Source: G963675935 sp963675935 (GTDB lineage: Bacteria; Planctomycetota; Planctomycetia; Pirellulales; Thermoguttaceae). From it: a stretch of 64,000 bases of DNA. Below, piece after piece: positions 42,142-51,063 of the stretch. The position numbers and the translations under genes are program-made. The notes beneath the pieces were generated by a model. It ran no database searches. It was given only the letters and a program-made list of their open reading frames with translations, and was not told where the DNA came from. The stretch covers positions 372,001 through 436,000 of the forward strand of contig OY780964.2 of assembly GCA_963675935.2 (NCBI GenBank). Direction: 5' to 3'. Numbering within the stretch: position 1 is the stretch's first letter; the number at the start of each line of letters is the position of its first letter.

Positions 42142-42276
42142 GGCGGAGGGATTCATTTTGAGGGTTAACGTGCGATCAGCAGTCGTCGGCAAGCAGTAGA
42201 CCGACCTGCCCGAATTGGCGGGATAGGCGCATGTTAAATCGTAATCCTTCGGTTTGCAACTCTTTTCATCGAGTTA

Positions 42277-42383
42277 TTGAGTGTCAGCTTGAAAATGTTG
42301 CAATAGCCGTGGGCCAACGGCCCGGGGAAGGAGCTTTCCATCATCAATGACGCCGACTATTACCTGTATTACCGGACAGTCAA
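42277..42383 (+). repeat. Family B palindromic element
   Basis: About 107 bp: TTGAGTGTCAGCTTG at the left, GGACAGTCAA at the right, core GGGCCAACGGCCC. It lies in the 700-bp region between the DUF4965 gene and the 16S gene. The segment 42384-42614 has a small palindrome-like region (TCCAGGAATATCC) and no gene. Confidence 0.7.
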
Positions 42384-42614
42384 TCATCACCCACGGTCAT
42401 TTGTCGCCGATCGTGGAGAATCATGGCAATGCCGGGGGAATGGCGACGTTGGGGCGTGGGAAAATCGTGAATTCCGAAATTCACACTGAAGGATTTCGCG
42501 GAATAATCCTGGAATCACATGATTTTCTCGGATATTCCTGGAGTCGTAACCGTTGATGTGGCTTGCAGTTACGGAGATTGATGGCCGTCCGGGAAAATTT
42601 TCTTAAAGAGGCTG

Positions 42615-42642
42615 TTGACGTGGGGCCGACTTTCTGTAGAAT
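42615..42642 (+). promoter_or_regulatory. 16S rRNA promoter with boxA-like leader
   Basis: A near-consensus promoter: TTGACG (42615-42620), a 16-bp spacer, TAGAAT (42637-42642). The leader holds GTTCTTTGACAATTTGG at about 42698-42714, like an rRNA antitermination boxA. CAGCCGGTTGAAGACTGG at 42741-42758 can partly pair with AGTCCTTCAACTGG at 44453-44466 behind the 16S, which would form a processing stem. Confidence 0.75.
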
Positions 42643-42868
42643 TACATACCTCAGTTGAACCTGACGCAACGCGACAGGGGAAACCGAGAAGCAGTTTGTT
42701 CTTTGACAATTTGGTTGTGACAACCTCAATTCTGATACTTCAGCCGGTTGAAGACTGGTTAGAAGATCGAAAAGTCCGTTGCACCTCTGACCGGGTGCGG
42801 CGGCAACTAGGTTTGAGCCTTTCGAGGTTAGCCATCTGCGGCAGAGTAATCTGTTGCAGTAAGCATAA

Positions 42869-44404
<1,536 letters not shown>

Positions 44405-44534
44405 ATATCCGCCAAGCAGATGGTGACATCTGTCTCGGTAAACTGTGGAGCTAGTCCTTCAACTGGAGTACTTCCGAGAACCTCGGTTCTCGAAAGAACT
44501 GATTGAGTGCGTCACACCAAAACCAAAGTCAAAC

Positions 44535-44577
44535 CGGCCCGGCTGGGAGCAATTCCAGCCGGGCCGATGCTTTTCTT
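44535..44577 (+). terminator. Terminator of the 16S transcript
   Basis: A 12-bp GC-rich stem (CGGCCCGGCTGG / CCAGCCGGGCCG) with an 8-base loop, then GATGC and TTTTCTTGT. It lies 140 bases after the 16S end. Confidence 0.85.
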
Positions 44578-44653
44578 GTCGCCATGTTTCTGAAGACCAA
44601 TCCCGCGGCCAAAACGGCTTGATTCCCGCCACGCCTGTGCTACAATGTATTAC

Positions 44654-44875
44654 ATGAACACGAATACGTTGACTGTTCGGATCCCCGATGCGCTCAGGGC
44701 CGATCTCCAAGAGATCAGCGCCCAGCAACACGTGCCCGTGAGCGACCTCGTGCGGGATTCCATCCGCCGCTACGTAGCCGTTGAGCGGTTTCGTTCGCTT
44801 CGCAGAAAAACCCTCCCCTTCGCCGAGGCGCAAGGATTATTGACCGACGAAGACGTATTTCGGGCGATCTCATGA
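44654..44875 (+). CDS. Ribbon-helix-helix antitoxin
   Basis: A 73-residue protein from ATG 44654 (MNTNTLTVRIP); an upstream ATG at 44645 adds three residues. The N-terminal TLTVRIPDALRADLQEISAQ and SDLVRDSIRRYVA form the RHH/CopG DNA-binding fold. The C-terminal part (LPFAEAQGLLTDEDVFRAIS) should bind the toxin. Its stop overlaps the toxin start by 4 bases (ATGA). It should autoregulate the operon. It lies directly after the 16S terminator. Confidence 0.85.
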   Translation: MNTNTLTVRIPDALRADLQEISAQQHVPVSDLVRDSIRRYVAVERFRSLRRKTLPFAEAQGLLTDEDVFRAIS

Positions 44876-45273
44876 GACTCGTGCTGGACGCCAACGTCGT
44901 GATAGCGGCCTTCGCCGCGCGCGGGCTGTGCGAATCGCTGGTCGAGTTTTGTCTCGGCAGCCATGAAATCCTGCTGAGCGAGCCGCTATTGGAGGAGATT
45001 CGCCGGAACCTTGCCAAAAAAGTGAAATTGGATCAGCAGACCGTGATGGGTATCGAGCGGTTGCTTCGTGAAAACGGATCGTTGCTGCAACCCGTCGCCG
45101 TTCCCTCCGAAGCCTGCCGCGACGCCGACGATTTGCACCTATTGGGGTTGGTCGAAGCAGGGCGGGCCGATTATCTCGTGACCGGCGACGACGACTTGCT
45201 GACGCTGAATCATTTTGGCCGATGTCGGATTGTCACCCCGCGTCAATTCTGGTCGCTCATGCAACGGCAATAG
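44872..45273 (+). CDS. PIN-domain toxin
   Basis: A 133-residue protein. The acidic catalytic residues of a PIN ribonuclease are in place: VLDANVVIAAF (first Asp), EEIRRNLAKK (Glu), DADDLHLLGLVEAGRADYLVTGDDDLL (Asp cluster, quoted in part: DADDLHLLGLVEAG, YLVTGDDDLL). This is the putative toxin-antitoxin PIN family (TIGR00305-like). The overlap with the RHH gene supports a complete pair, in contrast with the broken pair at the start of the window. The target RNA is unknown. Confidence 0.87.
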   Translation: MRLVLDANVVIAAFAARGLCESLVEFCLGSHEILLSEPLLEEIRRNLAKKVKLDQQTVMGIERLLRENGSLLQPVAVPSEACRDADDLHLLGLVEAGRADYLVTGDDDLLTLNHFGRCRIVTPRQFWSLMQRQ

Positions 45274-45324
45274 GCGGCAATTGCCGCCATTCAACCGTCG
45301 TAATGCGCGGTCTGCGAATTCCTC

Positions 45325-46647
45325 TCAACATTCCCCATCGCGCCGCCCGCGAAGACGAAGAAGCTCGGCGTAGATGCCTTCTTGAAGCTTTTCGAGCAAG
45401 TCGTGAAGCTCTTGAAATGACGCCTGATCCAGCGTGCCGTCGGTCCGCAACGGGTACAATGCCCCACTCGCAAACGCCGCTCCTCGCAACGCCCGTTTGA
45501 GCTGAACCATCGCGAGACCGGCCGGCGGCTCCCAGTCGTCGTCACCGCCGAGCGCCTGAGCCAAGCCGCCGGAAATTTCGCCCGCACCGTGCAACAAAAC
45601 ACCTCGGTGGCTCTCGGCCGATGTCGCCGTGTTCTCCAAAAGCTTGTAAAGTCGCAACATCAAATCCCATGCGAGTTGCTGAAGCGGATGCCGCGGCTTG
45701 CCGAATGGTTCGTCCTCGTCTTCCAGCGGCCCGTTGTTTTCCGGCAACTCGTCGAGACTTTTCCGCCAAGGCTCATTCTCTTCCGCCTCTTCCGCTTCAA
45801 ATTCCCCTTTCCAAGTGCCGAATGGCGTGGACTCCGGCGAATCTTCCGGCAAGCCGAAGGCGGTCTCTTCGTTCATCGCCGCGTCGAAGGCTTCTTTCGT
45901 GTCGTCGCCTTGCGCCAGGTGTTCTTCGATCGCGCGGTGGATATGCTCCTGCCGCCGCCGATTTTCCCTGAACAGGTCGTCCCATTTTAATTCGTCATCA
46001 TCCACATCGGCCTCAAAGCCTGACGGCTCGTCGTCTTCGTCATCCCAATGAACGAGCGGATGTTCGGCGGGCCGGCTCAGTGTGCGATGCACGAGCTTGG
46101 CGATCCGTTCGATCCGGGCGAGCAGAATTTCGCGGTCTTCGGCCGCCTCGCCGCTTAGCCCGAAACGCTGAAGCCCGGCGGCCATGCCGTCGACGGCCGA
46201 TTGCAGGAACTCGAATTTCGCGGTCAAAGCCGCCAGGTCGCGGGCTTCCCAATATCCGCCTTCGTCTCGAACTTCGAGATTGGGAAAGAACTCCCGCTTC
46301 AAGACGGTCAACAATTCGACCAGGGCGACGTGTCCTTCGACAGGCCCGAATTGCGTTTTCACAAAACACCACGACGGCTTGTCGATTTTCCCCAACTCGG
46401 CGTCTTCGATCTCGAAGAGGTTGACGAGCCATCCCTCGGGCGACACCAACAGGCTGGTTGTCTCTTGGCCCGGATAGAGATCGAGCATGATGCCGCGGAC
46501 CATGCGTGTCGGGTTGTTGTCGTTGGCGGTTCGCCAGACGGTGGCCTGCCCGCCGAGTTCGAGGGCCAAGTCAAGCACGCGATCCTCGAAATCCACGATG
46601 CGGTCGAGGTCGGCGATGGAACCGCGGTAGGAAATGGTGATGCCCAT
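45325..46647 (-). CDS. Acidic protein of unknown function
   Basis: A 440-residue cytoplasmic protein starting MGITISYRGSIADLDRIVDFEDRVLDLALELG in part. The N-terminal 130 residues form a plausible alpha/beta domain (GIMLDLYPGQETTSLLVSPEGWLVNLF). The middle is helical and very acidic (DDEDDEPSGFEADVDDDELKWDDL, EEAEENEPW), the end helical again. I recognise no family. Codon use is like that of neighbouring genes, so it is probably a real, native gene. It faces the toxin-antitoxin pair. Confidence 0.75.
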   Translation of the reverse strand: MGITISYRGSIADLDRIVDFEDRVLDLALELGGQATVWRTANDNNPTRMVRGIMLDLYPGQETTSLLVSPEGWLVNLFEIEDAELGKIDKPSWCFVKTQFGPVEGHVALVELLTVLKREFFPNLEVRDEGGYWEARDLAALTAKFEFLQSAVDGMAAGLQRFGLSGEAAEDREILLARIERIAKLVHRTLSRPAEHPLVHWDDEDDEPSGFEADVDDDELKWDDLFRENRRRQEHIHRAIEEHLAQGDDTKEAFDAAMNEETAFGLPEDSPESTPFGTWKGEFEAEEAEENEPWRKSLDELPENNGPLEDEDEPFGKPRHPLQQLAWDLMLRLYKLLENTATSAESHRGVLLHGAGEISGGLAQALGGDDDWEPPAGLAMVQLKRALRGAAFASGALYPLRTDGTLDQASFQELHDLLEKLQEGIYAELLRLRGRRDGEC

Positions 46648-46832
46648 GATGGTTGTTTACTTTACACGCTATTGGAGGAACATACAATTGTAACATTCGC
46701 AAGTGGCGGTGCATTCTCAAAGACAGGCCATTGTACTGCTCTATATACTGAAAACAGGCAAAAACACTTGTTTTCGCTGCCTGATTGTTCGGGAGATGCT
46801 GCAATGACCCAATTGTTGGAACATGCTTTTGC

Positions 46833-47154
46833 CGTGTCCGTCCTGTGAACACCACATACCTGAGCGGCGGTGATGAGCAAGTGCGCGGCAGAGCGGGCTA
46901 GGACCGACGGCTCGGATGCTTCTTCGCCAATTGGCGATGCCGACTTTGACGTCGACGGGCCGCAGCGGCCGATTCTTCGCGTCGGTAGCTCCGCACATGC
47001 TCCGAATGGGTTTTCGCCCAACGATCCGGCAGTAGCCCACGAAGCTCAAGCGGATTGGTGATCTGCGGCAGTCGGGTCAACACATCGGTCAGGTACGCCT
47101 GCGGGTCGATAAAGCACCGCCGCTCAGGTATGTGGTGTTCACAGGACGGACACG
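46833..47154 (-). pseudogene. IS66-type transposase C-terminal remnant between 40-bp inverted repeats
   Basis: The minus strand at 46898-47113 encodes FIDPQAYLTDVLTRLPQITN and LRGLLPDRWAKTH, like the C-terminal end of IS66 TnpC (AYLxDVLTRLP ... LLPDRW). It lies between two perfect 40-bp inverted copies of one sequence, 46833-46872 and 47115-47154. Each copy encodes CPSCEHHIPERR on its own outward or inward strand, so the repeat itself is a duplicated piece of coding DNA. No complete transposase is present. The remaining 46648-46832 shows nothing recognisable. Confidence 0.55.
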
Positions 47155-47168
47155 AAATAGCGCGTTTT

Positions 47169-47453
47169 TCACGGGTGGCCAACTCGCCACTTCGAGTTGC
47201 GATTGATATGATAGCCTTCCTTTTTGCATTCTGTATCCGAGCGGAAGGCACGATATTCCTTTTTGTACTGGCGATTTTGTCCAAGACACAATTCTAACGC
47301 CTTCGCGCCGTTGGGCCATTCCGTGAGCCTTTCCTGCTCACTGAGACAGACATCGGCGTCAATTGAATACTCGCAACCATGCAGTTTGGGGGCAATGCTT
47401 ACAAATACATGTATGTTCGTGCGTTTATCAAGCACGTGGTACAGTATCTTCAT
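47169..47453 (-). CDS. Small protein of unknown function
   Basis: A 94-residue frame from ATG 47453 (MKILYHVLDKRTNIHVFVSIAPKL). Its composition looks protein-like, not like a frame shadow (Cys-containing YSIDADVCLSEQERL, ALELCLGQNRQYKKEY). It lies between gcvPA and the IS66 remnant, and its C-terminus may be truncated by that remnant. No family is recognised. Confidence 0.4.
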   Translation of the reverse strand: MKILYHVLDKRTNIHVFVSIAPKLHGCEYSIDADVCLSEQERLTEWPNGAKALELCLGQNRQYKKEYRAFRSDTECKKEGYHINRNSKWRVGHP

Positions 47454-47478
47454 GTCCTTTCGTCAAATGATTGGACTT

Positions 47479-48813
47479 TCATGCGAACACCGCCGCCAAA
47501 CGATCGATCTCCTCCTTCGTCCGCCGCTCCGTCACGGCCACCAACATGCAATCGGAAAACTCGGGATACCATCGTCCGAGCGGAATGCCGGCGAAAATTC
47601 CCGCTTTTTCAGCCTTCGCCAGCAAATCACACAACGGGCGGCCCTTCACTTGAACCACAAACTCCTTGAACGTCGGCGCGGCGAACTTGAGCGACAACCA
47701 CGGCGTGTCGGCCAATCGCTCGGCGGTGTAGCGGGCTTTTTGCAAACACAATTCCGCCACGTCGCGCATCCCCTGCGGACCCATCAGCGACAGATACACC
47801 GTGGCACGCAACGCAATCAAGCCCTCGTTCGAGCAGATGTTGCTCGTCGCTTTTTCGCGGCGAATGTGTTGTTCGCGGGTTTGAAGCGTCAGCACCCAGC
47901 AACGCGCGCCGCGACGATCGACCGTCTGGCCGATCAATCGGCCGGGCATGCGCCGCAAAAACTGCTCGCGGCAGGCCATGATGCCCAGGAACGGGCCGCC
48001 GAACGACATCGGGCTGCCCAGCGATTGCCCTTCGGCCACGACGATGTCGGCCCCGTAATCGCCCGGCCGTTTTAGTATGCCCAGACTGATCGGATCGACC
48101 GCGACGATGAACAACGCCCCGGCTTTGTGGGCGATTTCGGCCATCGCTTCCACCTCTTCCAAACAGCCGAAGAAGTTCGGATGCTGGACCAATACGCACG
48201 CGGTTTCCTGATTGACCGCGGCGGCAAGCTCTTGCAAGGAAACGGTTCCTTGCGGCGTTGCAAGCGTGACAATATCGGCGCCCTGATTGGCCAGATACGT
48301 CGCCACGGTTTGGCGATACTCGGGATGAACGCTTGCGGCCGTGACGACGCGATGCCGGCTGGTGGCGTGCATGGCCATCAGCACGGCCTCGGCCGCGGCG
48401 CTTCCGCCGTCGTACATGCTCGCGTTCGACACGTCCATGCCGGTCAGTTGGGCCGTGAGCGTTTGATACTCGAAGAAAGCCTGCAAGCTGCCCTGGCTCG
48501 CCTCGGCCTGATAGGGCGTGTAGGCGGTGTAAAACTCGCTGCGCGCGGCGACCATATCGACCACGGCCGGGATGAAGTGGTCGTAGGCGCCGCCGCCGAG
48601 GAAGCACGCGCCGCCCGCGGCCGGAGTGTCTTGCGAGGCCAACGCCGAGAGATGGGCGGTAAGTTCCAACTCGCCCAAGCCAGGCGGCACGCATAAATCG
48701 CCGCCCAAACGCAGTTCAGCCGGAATCATCGCAAACAACTCATCGATCGACCCGGCGCCGATCGCCTTCAACATTTCTAGCCGATCCGATTCCGTATTCG
48801 GGAAATAGGGCAT
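47479..48813 (-). CDS. gcvPA: Glycine dehydrogenase (decarboxylating) subunit 1
   Basis: The alpha half of the split P-protein, which decarboxylates glycine and passes the aminomethyl group to the lipoyl arm of GcvH. ATG 48813 gives MPYFPNTESDRLEMLKAIG as in the family. Further marks are CFLGGGAYDHFIPAVVDMV, FYTAYTPYQAEASQGSLQAFFEYQT (in part), NASMYDGGSAAAEAVLMA and GRLIGQTVDRRG. 444 residues is typical. The PLP-bearing beta half GcvPB, normally next in the operon, is not there: the strand continues into an unknown small frame and the IS66 remnant. Confidence 0.93.
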   Translation of the reverse strand: MPYFPNTESDRLEMLKAIGAGSIDELFAMIPAELRLGGDLCVPPGLGELELTAHLSALASQDTPAAGGACFLGGGAYDHFIPAVVDMVAARSEFYTAYTPYQAEASQGSLQAFFEYQTLTAQLTGMDVSNASMYDGGSAAAEAVLMAMHATSRHRVVTAASVHPEYRQTVATYLANQGADIVTLATPQGTVSLQELAAAVNQETACVLVQHPNFFGCLEEVEAMAEIAHKAGALFIVAVDPISLGILKRPGDYGADIVVAEGQSLGSPMSFGGPFLGIMACREQFLRRMPGRLIGQTVDRRGARCWVLTLQTREQHIRREKATSNICSNEGLIALRATVYLSLMGPQGMRDVAELCLQKARYTAERLADTPWLSLKFAAPTFKEFVVQVKGRPLCDLLAKAEKAGIFAGIPLGRWYPEFSDCMLVAVTERRTKEEIDRLAAVFA

Positions 48814-48825
48814 AATGAACTCCAA

Positions 48826-48915
48826 CGATAAGGGGGAAGGTGGAAGGTGGAAAAGGGAAGGAACATGCCGTTGCACGCCCTTTCGCCTTCCGCCTTCCCT
48901 CTTCCCCCTTTTATT
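48826..48915. repeat. Purine/pyrimidine palindrome between gcvPA and gcvH
   Basis: AAGGGGGAAGGTGGAAGGTGG on one arm and CCTTCCGCCTTCCCTCTTCC on the other, about 90 bp, a GGAAGG variant of the uvrA insert family. It is within the gcv operon. Confidence 0.75.
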
Positions 48916-48918
48916 GTT

Positions 48919-49314
48919 TTAGTGTTGTTCTTCCGCGCACTGTTTTTTGTACGCCGCTTCGTCGAGCAGATCGGCCAGGGCGGCTTCGTCGCCGACCTTG
49001 ATCTTGATGAACCAGCCCTTGTCGTAGGGATCATCGGCCAAGTGTTCGAGGTCGTCGGCCAACGCCGAATTGACGGCGATCACCTCGCCGGCGACCGGGC
49101 TGTAAACGTCGCTGACGGCCTTGACCGATTCGATCTCGCCGAACGACTGGCCAGCCGAAAGTTTTTTACCCAGCGGCGGCAATTCGAGGTGAACCAAGTC
49201 GGTCAGCATCTCCAGGGCGAAGGCGGTCAGCCCCACCGTGGCAGTTTTGCCTGCCGCGTCCTTTTCGACGCGAACCCATTCGTGCGTTTTGCTGTAGAGC
49301 AATCCTTGAGGCAT
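48919..49314 (-). CDS. gcvH: Glycine cleavage system H protein
   Basis: The lipoyl carrier of glycine cleavage. The lipoylated Lys is in GEIESVKAVSDVYSPVAGEV near residue 64. The start GLLYSKTHEWVRVEKD is typical, and 131 residues is usual. Its ATG overlaps the gcvT stop (TAATG), so the two are coupled. Confidence 0.96.
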   Translation of the reverse strand: MPQGLLYSKTHEWVRVEKDAAGKTATVGLTAFALEMLTDLVHLELPPLGKKLSAGQSFGEIESVKAVSDVYSPVAGEVIAVNSALADDLEHLADDPYDKGWFIKIKVGDEAALADLLDEAAYKKQCAEEQH

Positions 49315-50477
49315 TATTTCTTCGATCCTTTCTTATTGCGTTGATAAAACGGGAGTTCCACGACGCGGGCCGGTTCCTGACGGCCGCGAATATCGATGTT
49401 CAGTTCCATGCCGGGCCGGGAAGCCTCGGGCAACACGTAGGCCATCGCAATGGCTCGGTCGAGCGTGGGCGAATAGCTGCCGCTGGTGACTTCGCCCACC
49501 TGCCGGCCGTCGGCCAAGATGGGGCAACCCTGGCGAGCGGCCCTTTTGCCCGGCATCTCCAGCCCGATGCGGACCAGCTTGGGCGGCTGTTTTTGGATTT
49601 TCAGCAAAGCGTCGCGGCCGGGAAAATCGTAGCCCACCAAGTGGCAGGCGAACCCAAGACCCGCTTGGAACGGGTCGATCTGTTCCGAAAGCTCATGGCC
49701 GTAGAGCGGCATCCCTGCTTCGAGCCGCAGGGTGTCGCGGGCACCGAGTCCGGCGGGCACCACGCCCAGCGGACGCCCCAACTCCAGGATCGCATCCCAA
49801 ATGTCGCGGGCGATACCGGCGCCCAAGCTCACTTCAAAACCGTCTTCGCCGGTGTAGCCGGTGCGGCTGACGATGCAGCCCTGACGCCGCGCCGCCGGAT
49901 GGAGAATCAGCGCCTGGGCGCCGCGATAGTAACGCATCGACTGGAGATCGACATCGACCAGTGGTTGGAGCAGTTCGACCGATCGCGGGCCTTGGACGGC
50001 GAACATCGCCCAAAGGCGGCTCACGTCGTTCCAAATAATCTCTTGGCCGGGCCGTTCGGTTCGCTCCTTCGGCAGGTGGGCGGTGACCCAATCGACGATT
50101 TTCGCCCGATTGCTCGCGTTGACCACGAGCATGAAGAACGGCTGGCCGTGAGAATTGTGGTAGTAGCCGACCAGCACGTCGTCGAGGATTCCGCCGGCGT
50201 CGTTTGTGACCAGGGAGTAGCGGATTTGGCCCAATTCCATGTCGGCCACGCGGCGGGTGAGCAGTTCGGCCAGGAAGACGGCCGCGCCAGGCCCCTCGAA
50301 CCGCAGGCGGCCCATGTGCGAAATGTCGGCCATGCCCACGGCCGAGCGGATGGCCTTATGTTCTTCGATAATCGAGGTGTATTGGACCGGCATGGCCCAG
50401 CCGGCGAAATCGACCATGCGCCCGCCGTGGGACACATGCCAGTCATAAAGAGGGGTGCGCAAAACCGAGGCGTCCAT
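49314..50477 (-). CDS. gcvT: Glycine cleavage aminomethyltransferase (T protein)
   Basis: It moves the one-carbon unit from GcvH to tetrahydrofolate. ATG 50477 gives DASVLRTPLYDWHVSHGGRMVDFAGWAMPVQY (in part). Folate-site marks are MADISHMGRLRFEGPGA, the Asp in TRRVADMELGQIRYSL, and SRTGYTGEDGFEV. The C-terminal barrel ends FYQRNKKGSKK. 387 residues is somewhat over the usual 365. It is first in the order gcvT-gcvH-gcvPA. Confidence 0.96.
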   Translation of the reverse strand: MDASVLRTPLYDWHVSHGGRMVDFAGWAMPVQYTSIIEEHKAIRSAVGMADISHMGRLRFEGPGAAVFLAELLTRRVADMELGQIRYSLVTNDAGGILDDVLVGYYHNSHGQPFFMLVVNASNRAKIVDWVTAHLPKERTERPGQEIIWNDVSRLWAMFAVQGPRSVELLQPLVDVDLQSMRYYRGAQALILHPAARRQGCIVSRTGYTGEDGFEVSLGAGIARDIWDAILELGRPLGVVPAGLGARDTLRLEAGMPLYGHELSEQIDPFQAGLGFACHLVGYDFPGRDALLKIQKQPPKLVRIGLEMPGKRAARQGCPILADGRQVGEVTSGSYSPTLDRAIAMAYVLPEASRPGMELNIDIRGRQEPARVVELPFYQRNKKGSKK

Positions 50478-50593
50478 CGTGCCAATCCTTCGTTGTTCCG
50501 GGCGTTCCGTGAGCCGACCGGCGGAAAAGCCGGTCACAAGAGCACTATTTTAACGATCGAGGGCTTGGCGAATAGTACCCGGGTAGAGTCGAG

Positions 50594-50673
50594 AGGAGAA
50601 CTGCAAAGTCCAGGAAACCGTCATTCTGAGCGCAGCGAAGAATGACGGTTTCCTGGACTTTGCCAGTTCTCCT
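50594..50673. repeat. Deleted family C element
   Basis: 80 bp with both family C ends (AGGAGAACTGCAAAGTC, GACTTTGCCAGTTCTCCT) but without the 75-bp middle. AATAGTACCCGGG lies just outside; its complement also lies close to the copy at 4694-4848. Confidence 0.8.
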
Positions 50674-50763
50674 GGCGTGGCATCGCGGTAGTCGTTTCCC
50701 TTGTAGCTTGCCGGCAACCTGCCTTACAGCTTCGATTTGAAGGAATCCGGCTCGGCTGTAATG

Positions 50764-50906
50764 CGTCCGCGATGTAACCGTTCACGGGGCACCCGTCATT
50801 CTGAGCGCAGCGAAGAATCTCTCGTGGAATCGCGGCCCAGACGAGATTCTTCGCTGCGCTCAGAATGACGATGTTTTCCCGGCCCGTGAACGGTTACGTC
50901 CGCGAT
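50764..50906. mobile_element. MITE-like element with 10-bp target duplication
   Basis: The body is 50774-50896 (123 bp). The ends TAACCGTTCACGGG and CCCGTGAACGGTTA are perfect inverted repeats. CGTCCGCGAT lies outside each end (50764-50773 and 50897-50906). The inner part (CGTCATTCTGAGCGCAGCGA and its inverse) is shared with family C, while the ends differ, so two families share one core. No coding capacity. The rest of 50478-51063 holds no gene. Confidence 0.85.
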
Positions 50907-51063
50907 TAACGAAAAGACGCGCATCGCTTCCCTCGAAGCGGATGCCCTTGGGCACTTCGTGTCGTTCTCCCATCGGAGTGATGAACATCATCATTTCAGC
51001 GGCCTGACAAGTCAGTGTCAGCCGAACACGTCGCCGACGGTCCCCTGTCACGGCCACGATCCG

